Source of the DNA: Succinivibrionaceae bacterium UBA3769
GTDB taxonomy: Bacteria > Pseudomonadota > Gammaproteobacteria > Enterobacterales > Succinivibrionaceae
DNA length: 14,529 nucleotides
NCBI GenBank assembly: GCA_002372325.1
Contig: DFFT01000037.1
Coordinates: 1 to 14,529, forward strand
Direction: 5' to 3'
Shown: positions 1-6,726 of the stretch, piece after piece
Numbering within the stretch: position 1 is the stretch's first letter
Layout: each line of letters starts with the position of its first letter
Notes under the pieces: model-generated
The model's database searches: none
What the model was told of the DNA's origin: nothing
What the model saw: the letters and a program-made list of their open reading frames with translations, nothing else
Translations under genes and position numbers: made by a program

Positions 1-64
1 TGGTCACAGAGGGGTAGAATTTCCAGTACTGGCTGAATAGCGCAATCAGCAGTTCCGAAAAGAG

Positions 65-91
65 AAAGGCAGGGGTTCCCCTGCTTTTTTT
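65..91 (+). terminator. Rho-independent terminator of an upstream gene
   Basis: A perfect 7-bp GC-rich stem (gcagggg at 69-75 with cccctgc at 78-84) is followed directly by seven T residues at 85-91. The A residues at 65-67 can pair with the first Ts. The orientation shows that a plus-strand transcript enters from outside the window and ends here. Confidence 0.8.
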
Positions 92-271
92 GTGCCCGCC
101 GGAAGCAATATGCGGGAGCATGATAATGAAGGGCGGGGTCAGACTGGGAAAGCCCAAGTTCGTTTGGTTTTTACGAAACCGGCTATCCCGGGAGGGGCAG
201 GGACAGGAGCAGGGGAGTGAAGAGAGCGCGAGAGATTGAGGAAGTATGGAGAGGATGAGGGGGAAACCCAT

Positions 272-298
272 AAAAAAACCCGGAAGTAAATTCCGGGT
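272..298 (-). terminator. Rho-independent terminator of gapA
   Basis: An 8-bp perfect stem (acccggaa at 278-285 with ttccgggt at 291-298) encloses a 5-base loop. On the minus strand it runs into a T tract, seen as the A run 272-278. It lies 44 bases beyond the gapA stop. On the plus strand the stem is followed by pyrimidine-rich sequence only, so it acts mainly for gapA. Confidence 0.85.
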
Positions 299-341
299 CT
301 TCTTTTCCTTGTAAGGATTAAGCTATCAGCTTAAGGAACTG

Positions 342-1364
342 TTAGCCGTTAACCTTCTTCATGTGAGCAATGAGTTCGAGTACCTTGTTAGAGTAGCCGA
401 TTTCGTTGTCATACCAGGAAACAACCTTAACAAAGGTGTCGGTAAGAGCAATACCAGCCTTGGCATCGAAGATGGAGGTGTTGGTGTTGCCCAGGAAGTC
501 AGAAGATACAACTGCTTCATCGGTGTAGCCGAGAACACCCTTGAGCTCGCCCTCAGAAGCTGCCTTCATGGCGTCGCAGATCTGCTGGTAGGTAGCCGGG
601 GTCTTGAGGTTTACAGTAAGGTCAACTACAGAAACGTCAAGGGTAGGAACGCGCATGGACATGCCGGTGAGCTTGCCGTTGAGCTCAGGAATAACCTTGC
701 CTACAGCCTTGGCAGCGCCGGTGGAGGAAGGAATGATGTTGCCAGATGCTGCACGGCCGCCGCGCCAGTCCTTGAGAGAAGGACCGTCAACGGTCTTCTG
801 GGTGGCGGTGGTGGAGTGAACAGTGGTCATGAGGCCGTCGGCAATGCCGAACTTGTCGTTAAGAACCTTGGCGATAGGAGCAAGACAGTTGGTGGTGCAG
901 GAAGCATTGGAAACAAACTGGGTGCCCTTTTCATACTTGTCGAAGTTTACGCCGCAAACGAACATCGGGGTGTCGTCCTTGGAAGGAGCGGACATAACAA
1001 CGTACTTAGCGCCGGCATCAATGTGAGCCTGAGCCTTTTCCTTGGTGAGGAAGAGACCGGTGGATTCAACTACGTACTCAGCGCCTACTTCATCCCACTT
1101 GAGTTCAGCAGGATTCTTTACAGCGGTAACGCGGATGCGGCGGCCGTCAACGATAAGCTGGCTGTTTTCAACGTCAGCGGAAACTTCGTGATTGAACTTG
1201 CCGTGCATGGTGTCGAACTTGAGCATGTAAGCAAGATAATCAACCGGGCAGAGGTCGTTGATGCCTACAACTTCGATGTCGTCGCGGTTTTCAACGGAAG
1301 CGCGGAAAACAAAACGGCCGATGCGGCCGAAACCATTAATACCAACTTTGATCTTATCAACCAT
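342..1364 (-). CDS. gapA: glyceraldehyde-3-phosphate dehydrogenase, type I
   Basis: This cytosolic glycolytic enzyme oxidatively phosphorylates glyceraldehyde 3-phosphate to 1,3-bisphosphoglycerate, with NAD+ as likely cofactor. At 340 residues it has the usual length. The N-terminal Rossmann motif GINGFGRIGR spans residues 8-17, and Asp37 in GINDL sits where NAD-dependent enzymes bind the adenosine ribose. The active-site signature SNASCTTNCLAP gives nucleophile Cys156, and His183 in TTVHSTTATQ is the general base. The C-terminal WYDNEIGYSNKV motif is intact. The start at 1364 matches the family's N-terminus and has a modest AGGT ribosome site about 9 bases upstream. Codon use is strongly biased, as expected for a highly expressed gene. 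It is monocistronic, with its own promoter candidate and terminator, and is divergent from malQ across about 600 bases. No Entner-Doudoroff or pgk partner is adjacent. Confidence 0.98.
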   Translation of the reverse strand: MVDKIKVGINGFGRIGRFVFRASVENRDDIEVVGINDLCPVDYLAYMLKFDTMHGKFNHEVSADVENSQLIVDGRRIRVTAVKNPAELKWDEVGAEYVVESTGLFLTKEKAQAHIDAGAKYVVMSAPSKDDTPMFVCGVNFDKYEKGTQFVSNASCTTNCLAPIAKVLNDKFGIADGLMTTVHSTTATQKTVDGPSLKDWRGGRAASGNIIPSSTGAAKAVGKVIPELNGKLTGMSMRVPTLDVSVVDLTVNLKTPATYQQICDAMKAASEGELKGVLGYTDEAVVSSDFLGNTNTSIFDAKAGIALTDTFVKVVSWYDNEIGYSNKVLELIAHMKKVNG

Positions 1365-1419
1365 AATTATTACCTAAACACTTAATGACTAAGCAGTTAC
1401 TAGAAATTCACCAAGGCAT

Positions 1420-1448
1420 AATTTACATAAAATCACGGGGTGATGCAA
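1420..1448 (-). promoter_or_regulatory. candidate gapA promoter
   Basis: Read on the minus strand, TTGCAT (1448-1443) and TAAATT (1425-1420) are separated by exactly 17 bases. Each matches the sigma-70 hexamer at four of six positions. The leader would be about 50 bases. The spacer contains an inverted repeat, atcac-ggg-gtgat, at 1432-1444, which could be an operator. The call rests on spacing and placement only. Confidence 0.45.
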
Positions 1449-1915
1449 GCTGTTTTATCATCATTTGCTGCGGCATACCGCTGATCGCCGAAAATGCAGT
1501 ATCATGAAGGAAACTGCAAGTCCGGGAGCAATGCGGGCCGAAGAACAGTATTCGGAGTCGTGATGCGGGGTTTGCGGAGCAAAAGAGCCCCTGAAAAGAG
1601 TTTGCGGCGCAGTATGAGCAAGGGGGGGCGAACACGTTTTTCCGGAGACGGAGCCCGGGCTGACATCCTTTTGCCGGGGAGCGTCCCTTGTATCCGGAGC
1701 GCCTTTAATGTAAGGAAGGATAATGTGACTTTTTTGTATGGGCAGCGATTGTCAATACAGTTCAAAATTATGCGTATACTTAATCGTGATGATGTCGCTC
1801 CGGCTGAATGGGGTTCTTACCGTCATATTTTGTCTACTGATGCTAACTTCGGTAATGATAATTTTTAAGAGAAAAGATTTTCATCTTTCATTCACACTAC
1901 CGCAACGCCGCTTTT

Positions 1916-1924
1916 TGCTATAAA
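1916..1924 (+). promoter_or_regulatory. candidate malQ extended -10 promoter
   Basis: TGCTATAAA is an extended -10 element (TGN followed by a five-of-six TATAAT match). It lies about 45 bases before the malQ ATG. No good -35 hexamer sits 16-18 bases upstream, which is typical of extended -10 promoters and may indicate an activator. Between it and the ATG there is no strong ribosome site. The sequence atccgg occurs twice there (1930-1935 and 1949-1954). Confidence 0.4.
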
Positions 1925-1968
1925 ATGGTATCCGGTTGATTACACGTAATCCGGATTATGGTTGATAT

Positions 1969-4161
1969 ATGACAGATTTAATTGAACAAATTGCCAAAGC
2001 CAGAGGCATTGCAGACGAGTACGTTGCCGCCGACGGCAGCAGGAAGGTTATTTCCCGCGAGAGCAAGAAGGATTGTCTCCGCGCTCTGGGCTATGACGTT
2101 GACGATGACGCATCGCTGCTCAAGCAGTTCAACTCTCAGGAGGACGAACTCTATGACAAGGGTGTGGAACCGGTAATTGTCGCCTTTGAGAATGAAGGTC
2201 TTTCATTCAAGATAAGACTTACCGATGACGAAGCCAAGGATCCGCTTTCCTTCGAGGTTACCAAGGAGGACGGCACCAAGTGTCAGGGACCGGTGCTGAT
2301 GACTCCCAGCGCCGCCAGCGAGAAGAGAACAGTTCACGGCCTCACCTATACCGCTTATGACGCCAAGGTGCCCATTGATTTGCCCTTCGGCTATCATGAA
2401 ATTGCCTTCAAGACCAGAAAGCGCACAATTTCCGGGATCAGACTTATCGTTTGTCCTAAGTCATGCTACAAGCCTCCCAGAATTCAGGAAGGCTTAAAGG
2501 TATGGGGCCCCAGCGTGCAGCTCTATGCTCTCCGCAGCGCCAGAAACTGGGGTATCGGCGATTTTTCCGATCTGGCAGAGCTCATCAAGTATCTGGCTGA
2601 CAACGGAGCCGGCTTCGTAGGCATTAATCCGATTCATGCCGCTTATCCCTCCAATCCTGAATCGGCTTCTCCGTACAGCCCTTCCTCCCGCCGCTGGCTC
2701 AATGTTATCTACATTAACGTTGAGGATACTCAGGAATATAACGAGAACGAGGATGTGCGCCGCAAGGTATGCTCCATTGAGTTCCAGAAGAAGCTCAATC
2801 AGCTCAGAACCGCCGAATATGTTGATTATGCCGGTGTTATGAAGCTCAAGCTCGAGACCCTCCGGGAGCTTTTCGCCGGTTCCACCATTTCCGACGGCAG
2901 ATCCAGAAGAGGCAAGGCCTTTACCAGATTCTGCAACGAAGGCGGCCTGGCCCTTTACCAGATGGCCACCTATGACGCTCTTCAGGAATACCTGTACAAT
3001 CAGGGCAAGCAGGCCTGGGGCTGGCCGGTATGGCCGGCAATCTATCAGAAGTACACCAATACTTCTGTAAAGAACTGGCAGGAAAAGCACGAAGCGGACA
3101 TCAAGTTCTACATGTTCCTGCAGTTCCTGGCTGACGAGCAGCTGGAAAAAGCCAATAAGGTTGCTCAGGACAGAGGCATGGCCGTAGGCATTTACCGCGA
3201 TTTGGCCGTGGGCGTTTCCAGCGGTTCCGAAGAGCTTTGGGCCAACGGCAACATCTACTGCACCAAGGCCTCCGTAGGCGCTCCTCCTGATCCTCTGGGA
3301 CCTTTGGGACAGAACTGGGGACTTCCTCCCATGGATCCGCAGAAGCTTCTGGATGAAAAGTATCAGCCGATGATTGATCTTTTCAGATCCAACATGAGAC
3401 ACTGCGGCTCTCTGAGAATCGACCATGCCATGTCTCTCTACAGACTGTGGTGGGTTCCGCCGGCAGCTCCGGCCAGCGAAGGCGTGTACGTGTACTACAG
3501 AGTCAAGGAGCTGGTGGGCATTCTGGCGCTGGAGTCTCATCGCAACAAGTGTCTCATCATCGGCGAGGATCTGGGTACCGTTCCTGACGAGATGCGCACT
3601 ATTCTGAAGGACGCCGGCATTCACTCCTATCGCATCTTCTTCTGGGAGAAGGCGCATGACGGCGGCTATCTGGCTCCCAAGGATTATCCGGAACAGGCCA
3701 TGAGCGCTCTTTCCACCCATGATATGCCTACTATTCTCGGCTGGTGGAATCATGAGGATCTCAAGCTGGGCCTCAAGCTGGGTCTCTACAATGAGCAGCA
3801 GGCTCACGATATCGGCGAGGGCCGTTATCAGGATCAGCAGAGAATTCTGGACAGCCTGCACGGTCTGGGTTCCGTGGGCGACAAGGTGCCTTCCGACGGC
3901 CGTAACTGCCCGATGAGCCCTGAGCTTCTGGAGGGCCTCCAGATCCATATGTGCCGCGGCAGCTGCGCGCTGTTCAGCACTCAGATCGAGGACTGGCTCA
4001 GAATGGAGAAGCCGGTAAATGTTCCGGGCACTTCCTCCGAGTATCCTAACTGGCGGCGCAAGATCACCAAGAATCTGGATGAAATCTTCTCCGATCCTGA
4101 TGTGCTCAAGCTGCTTCATGAGATGACCGAAGCCAGAAACAGCGTTTCCACCCACTACTAA
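1969..4161 (+). CDS. malQ: 4-alpha-glucanotransferase (amylomaltase)
   Basis: This GH77 enzyme transfers maltosyl and longer glucan units between maltodextrins, releasing glucose. It is a cytosolic partner of phosphorylase and debranching enzyme. It has 730 residues, against about 690 in E. coli MalQ. The N-terminal 160 residues are the beta-rich extension found in the long enterobacterial type. The barrel then carries ASPYSPSSRRWLN, LRIDHAMSLYRLWWVP with nucleophile Asp485, IIGEDLGTVP with acid/base Glu533, and STHDMPTILGWW with His584 and Asp585. All three GH77 catalytic acids are present. The ATG at 1969 has only a weak ribosome site, but no better in-frame start exists nearby. The gene has its own terminator and stands 372 bases before glgB, so it is probably a separate transcript. 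No malP, malT or maltoporin gene is visible beside it, so which regulator controls it is unknown. Confidence 0.97.
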   Translation: MTDLIEQIAKARGIADEYVAADGSRKVISRESKKDCLRALGYDVDDDASLLKQFNSQEDELYDKGVEPVIVAFENEGLSFKIRLTDDEAKDPLSFEVTKEDGTKCQGPVLMTPSAASEKRTVHGLTYTAYDAKVPIDLPFGYHEIAFKTRKRTISGIRLIVCPKSCYKPPRIQEGLKVWGPSVQLYALRSARNWGIGDFSDLAELIKYLADNGAGFVGINPIHAAYPSNPESASPYSPSSRRWLNVIYINVEDTQEYNENEDVRRKVCSIEFQKKLNQLRTAEYVDYAGVMKLKLETLRELFAGSTISDGRSRRGKAFTRFCNEGGLALYQMATYDALQEYLYNQGKQAWGWPVWPAIYQKYTNTSVKNWQEKHEADIKFYMFLQFLADEQLEKANKVAQDRGMAVGIYRDLAVGVSSGSEELWANGNIYCTKASVGAPPDPLGPLGQNWGLPPMDPQKLLDEKYQPMIDLFRSNMRHCGSLRIDHAMSLYRLWWVPPAAPASEGVYVYYRVKELVGILALESHRNKCLIIGEDLGTVPDEMRTILKDAGIHSYRIFFWEKAHDGGYLAPKDYPEQAMSALSTHDMPTILGWWNHEDLKLGLKLGLYNEQQAHDIGEGRYQDQQRILDSLHGLGSVGDKVPSDGRNCPMSPELLEGLQIHMCRGSCALFSTQIEDWLRMEKPVNVPGTSSEYPNWRRKITKNLDEIFSDPDVLKLLHEMTEARNSVSTHY

Positions 4162-4169
4162 CAGGGGTA

Positions 4170-4180
4170 TTTTCTGACAG
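4170..4180 (+). repeat. TTTTCTGACAG word, copy 1
   Basis: This exact 11-mer begins 9 bases after the malQ stop, just before the malQ terminator stem. Identical copies lie at 9081-9091 and 14492-14502. All three are intergenic and on the plus strand. Confidence 0.5.
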
Positions 4181-4226
4181 ACCGGCATTCCTGCGAGGGT
4201 TCGTCCCAGGGAGTGCCGGTTTTTTT
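4181..4226 (+). terminator. Rho-independent terminator of malQ
   Basis: The stem accggcattc (4181-4190) pairs with gagtgccggt (4211-4220), ten base pairs including one G-T wobble. It is followed by Ts at 4220-4226. The 20-base loop can fold a smaller hairpin, ggg-ttcgt-ccc. It begins 20 bases after the malQ stop and insulates glgB. Confidence 0.88.
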
Positions 4227-4375
4227 GCGTTTTGAGACAGCTTCCGGAAAAAAAAGCGGCTTTGGGCGGGGCGGGCTTTCTCCGGGTCTTGCTCCTTGTG
4301 TTTTCTTATCCGGCTCGCTCTTTTGCCTGCATGGCCTTAATTTTCAAGATCTTGCTCAAGTTATGGAAATTATTT

Positions 4376-4403
4376 TTGGAAAAAAATCCCGTAATGTTAT
4401 AAA
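4376..4403 (+). promoter_or_regulatory. candidate glgB-glgX promoter
   Basis: TTGGAA (4376-4381) and TATAAA (4398-4403) are 16 bases apart. TG at 4395-4396 makes this an extended -10 element. It lies in the most AT-rich part of the gap and would leave a leader of about 125 bases before the glgB ATG. No CRP-type TGTGA-N6-TCACA site is evident. Confidence 0.4.
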
Positions 4404-4533
4404 AATTCATAAATGGGGCAATGGGGATCTGATACGTTCTTCTGAACCAGTTATGTGTTGTTTTTGTTAAAGGTTTTTCTTTGCATGCCTCCGGAGAGGC
4501 TTCTTCTGAAAACTTTTGTTAAGGAAAATTTAG

Positions 4534-6717
4534 ATGCTGATTGATGATTTGAATAATGCCGCTTTGGCAAAGCCTTTTGAAACCTTTGGTTTGCAGAAGG
4601 TTGAAGGGAAGAAGGGCTTTCTTCTCAGAACCTGGCTTCCGGGCGCTCTTGAGGTTGATGTAAAGTCCCTTGACGGCAAAAAGAAACTGGGCAAGATGAA
4701 CCGCGTAAACGAAGACGGTCTTTTCGAGCTCGAGTTCCCCAATGCTGACAAGGAATTCCATTATTCATTCGATGTGCATTATCAGGATTCCAGCGTTCCG
4801 GTAATAGATCCCTATCAGTTCAGGAATGAAGCCTTTGCCGGTCTTTCCACCATGCGCAACGAAGCTGCCAACCTTTACCGCACTCTGGGCGCTCAGCTTA
4901 CTGAAATCGAGGTAGACGGCGTTAAGGTCAAGGGCGTGCGTTTTGCTGTATATGCTCCTTCCGCCAGCAATGTCAGCGTAATCGGCGATTTCAATTTCTG
5001 GGACGGCCGCCGTCATCCCATGGAAAAGAGCCTCCTGGGGCACTGGGTGCTCTTTGTTCCGGGCATCAAGGTAGGCGACCGCTATAAGTATGAGCTCAAG
5101 GATCCTATGGGCAACAGACTTCCTCATAAGTCCGACCCGGTGGGCTTCTATTCCGAGCAGTATCCTTCCTTCGCTTCCGTGGTTTACGATCAGACCTGCT
5201 ACGAATGGCATGACAGCGACTGGATCAAGAGCCAGGAAAACAACAAGCTGAAGCAGCCCATGTCTATCTATGAGCTTCATTTCGGCTCCTGGAAGCGTCA
5301 TGAGGACGGTTCCTCCCTGTCTTACCGCGAGATGGCCGAACAGCTTATTCCTTATGTCAAGGATATGGGCTACACTCATATCGAACTGATGCCGATTATG
5401 GAGCATCCTTTCTCCGGATCCTGGGGCTATCAGCCGGTAGGCCTTTTTGCTCCTACCAGCCGTTTCGGCACCGCTGATGATTTCAAGTTCTTCGTTGACC
5501 AGTGCCATGCTGCCGGCATCGGCGTGATTCTGGACTGGGTACCGGCTCACTTCCCTTCAGACTCTCACGGTCTCGCCAGATTCGACGGCACTCCGCTTTA
5601 TGAATACGAGGATCCGAGAAGAGGCTGGCATCCGGACTGGAACTCCTATATCTACGACTTCGGCCGCGATACCGTAAGACAGTTCCTGGTGGCTTCCGCT
5701 CTCTTCTGGCTTGACCATTATCATATTGACGGTCTCCGCGTTGACGCCGTGGCTTCCATGCTGTACTGGGATTACTCCAGAAAGGCCGGCGAATGGATTC
5801 CGAATGTTGACGGCGGCAATCACAACTACGAGGCTATCAGCCTGCTCAAGTGGTTCAACGAAGAGGTTTACAAGAACTATCCGCACTGCATGACCGTGGC
5901 AGAAGAGTCCACCGCCTTCCCGGCTGTTTCCCGTCCGACCTTCAACGGCGGTCTGGGCTTCGGCTTCAAGTGGAACATGGGCTGGATGCACGATACTCTG
6001 GAATACATGAAGAAGGATCCTATCTACCGCAAGTATCATCACAGCGAAATGACCTTCTCCATGATTTACGCTTATGATGAAAACTTCATCCTCCCGCTCT
6101 CTCATGACGAAGTGGTTCACGGCAAGCAGTCCCTGCTCTACAAGATGCCGGGCGACGAATGGCAGCAGGCCGCAAACCTCCGCGCCTACATGGGCTACAT
6201 GTACGCTCATCCGGGCAAGAAGCTGAACTTCATGGGCAGCGAATTTGCTCAGACTGCCGAGTGGAACCATGACAGTCAGCTGCAGTGGTGGCTCCTGGAC
6301 TTCGACAAGCACAGAGGGCAGAAACAGCTGGTGAAGGATCTTAATAAATTGTACGTTTCAGAGCCGGCATTATATAATGCAGACTATGACAAGTGCGGAT
6401 TCATGTGGCTTGATCACAGCGACTATCAGAACAGCATCTTTGCGCTGATCAGACGCGATGAGAATCAGGAAAATGAGATCATTGCTGTAAGTAATTTCAC
6501 TCCGACTCCACATCAGAATTACCGTCTTGGCGTACCGAAGAAGGGCACTTACAAGGTATTGTTGAACACTGACAGCAGACATTACTGGGGCAGCGATTTC
6601 GATGTAGGCGGTCTGACTTTCAAGGCCAGTGATGTTTCGTGGCATGGTCAGTACCATTCAATTACTCTGAATCTCCCTCCGCTGGCTACTGTTTTCTTGA
6701 AACGTATCGGAGATTAG
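4534..6717 (+). CDS. glgB: 1,4-alpha-glucan branching enzyme
   Basis: GlgB cleaves alpha-1,4 glucan chains and re-attaches them as alpha-1,6 branches during glycogen synthesis in the cytosol. At 727 residues it is almost exactly the length of the E. coli enzyme. A first carbohydrate-binding N-module (about 1-120) is followed by a CBM48 domain (about 134-230, with GDFNFWDGRRHPM). The GH13 barrel then carries GSWGYQPVGLFAPTSRFG. Nucleophile Asp404 is in DGLRVDAVASMLY, acid/base Glu457 is the first Glu of AEEST, and Asp525 is in LSHDEVVHGK. The C-terminal beta domain begins near 615 with conserved SNFTPTPHQNYRLGVP. AAGGA at 4521-4525, 8 bases before the ATG, fixes the start. The last 125 codons use TTG, TTA, TCA and GTA more than the body, so codon bias relaxes towards the 3' end. 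It is followed after 9 bases by glgX, indicating one operon. Confidence 0.98.
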   Translation: MLIDDLNNAALAKPFETFGLQKVEGKKGFLLRTWLPGALEVDVKSLDGKKKLGKMNRVNEDGLFELEFPNADKEFHYSFDVHYQDSSVPVIDPYQFRNEAFAGLSTMRNEAANLYRTLGAQLTEIEVDGVKVKGVRFAVYAPSASNVSVIGDFNFWDGRRHPMEKSLLGHWVLFVPGIKVGDRYKYELKDPMGNRLPHKSDPVGFYSEQYPSFASVVYDQTCYEWHDSDWIKSQENNKLKQPMSIYELHFGSWKRHEDGSSLSYREMAEQLIPYVKDMGYTHIELMPIMEHPFSGSWGYQPVGLFAPTSRFGTADDFKFFVDQCHAAGIGVILDWVPAHFPSDSHGLARFDGTPLYEYEDPRRGWHPDWNSYIYDFGRDTVRQFLVASALFWLDHYHIDGLRVDAVASMLYWDYSRKAGEWIPNVDGGNHNYEAISLLKWFNEEVYKNYPHCMTVAEESTAFPAVSRPTFNGGLGFGFKWNMGWMHDTLEYMKKDPIYRKYHHSEMTFSMIYAYDENFILPLSHDEVVHGKQSLLYKMPGDEWQQAANLRAYMGYMYAHPGKKLNFMGSEFAQTAEWNHDSQLQWWLLDFDKHRGQKQLVKDLNKLYVSEPALYNADYDKCGFMWLDHSDYQNSIFALIRRDENQENEIIAVSNFTPTPHQNYRLGVPKKGTYKVLLNTDSRHYWGSDFDVGGLTFKASDVSWHGQYHSITLNLPPLATVFLKRIGD

Positions 6718-6726
6718 TAAACTAAT
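6713..6726 (+). repeat. inverted repeat filling the glgB-glgX junction
   Basis: attagt-aa-actaat is a perfect 6-bp inverted repeat with a 2-base centre. It includes the glgB stop (6715-6717) and ends immediately before the glgX ATG. The only ribosome-site candidate, GGAG at 6709-6712, lies just before it, 14 bases from the ATG when unfolded. Confidence 0.55.

Larger units (their letters stand above)
1..341. other. gene-free left edge holding two terminators
   Basis: No complete gene is visible. In the second frame, positions 2-40 read GHRGVEFPVLAE and then a stop. This could be the tail of a plus-strand gene that begins outside the window and ends before the terminator at 65-91, but twelve residues are too few to identify it. 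Between 92 and 270 I see only purine-rich sequence and a weak 5-bp hairpin at 166-180. The gapA terminator occupies the right end. Confidence 0.5.
1365..1968. other. gapA-malQ divergent intergenic region
   Basis: These 604 bases have promoter-like AT-rich ends (1365-1450 and 1740-1968) and a GC-richer middle (about 1500-1700) with no convincing gene. Several 60-125 codon open frames cross it on both strands, but they lack ribosome sites and show unordered composition. A 10-bp palindrome, agcccgggct, lies at 1652-1661. I see no tRNA, no recognisable RNA fold and no mobile-element ends. Confidence 0.6.
4162..4533. other. malQ-glgB intergenic region
   Basis: The left part holds the malQ terminator. 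The right part, from about 4330, is AT-rich and holds the likely glgB promoter and a leader of roughly 125 bases. An open frame at 4213-4470 starts inside the terminator and has no family resemblance, so I do not call it a gene. Confidence 0.6.

Noticed and set aside
253..263. MalT-box-like ggatgagg sequence
   Set aside because: It lies downstream of gapA, is a single copy and is 1.7 kb from malQ. MalT sites occur in arrays just upstream of promoters.
363..1385. 340-codon plus-strand frame opposite gapA, and similar long antisense frames opposite malQ, glgB, glgX, trpA and trpB (up to 775 codons)
   Set aside because: They mirror the real genes. Strong codon bias avoids the triplets whose complements are stop codons, leaving long empty frames. 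Their translations show no family motifs and they lack ribosome sites.
1502..1765. 87-codon minus-strand frame in the gapA-malQ gap
   Set aside because: No ribosome site, no recognisable motif, arginine- and proline-rich shadow-like composition, and a competing frame on the other strand.
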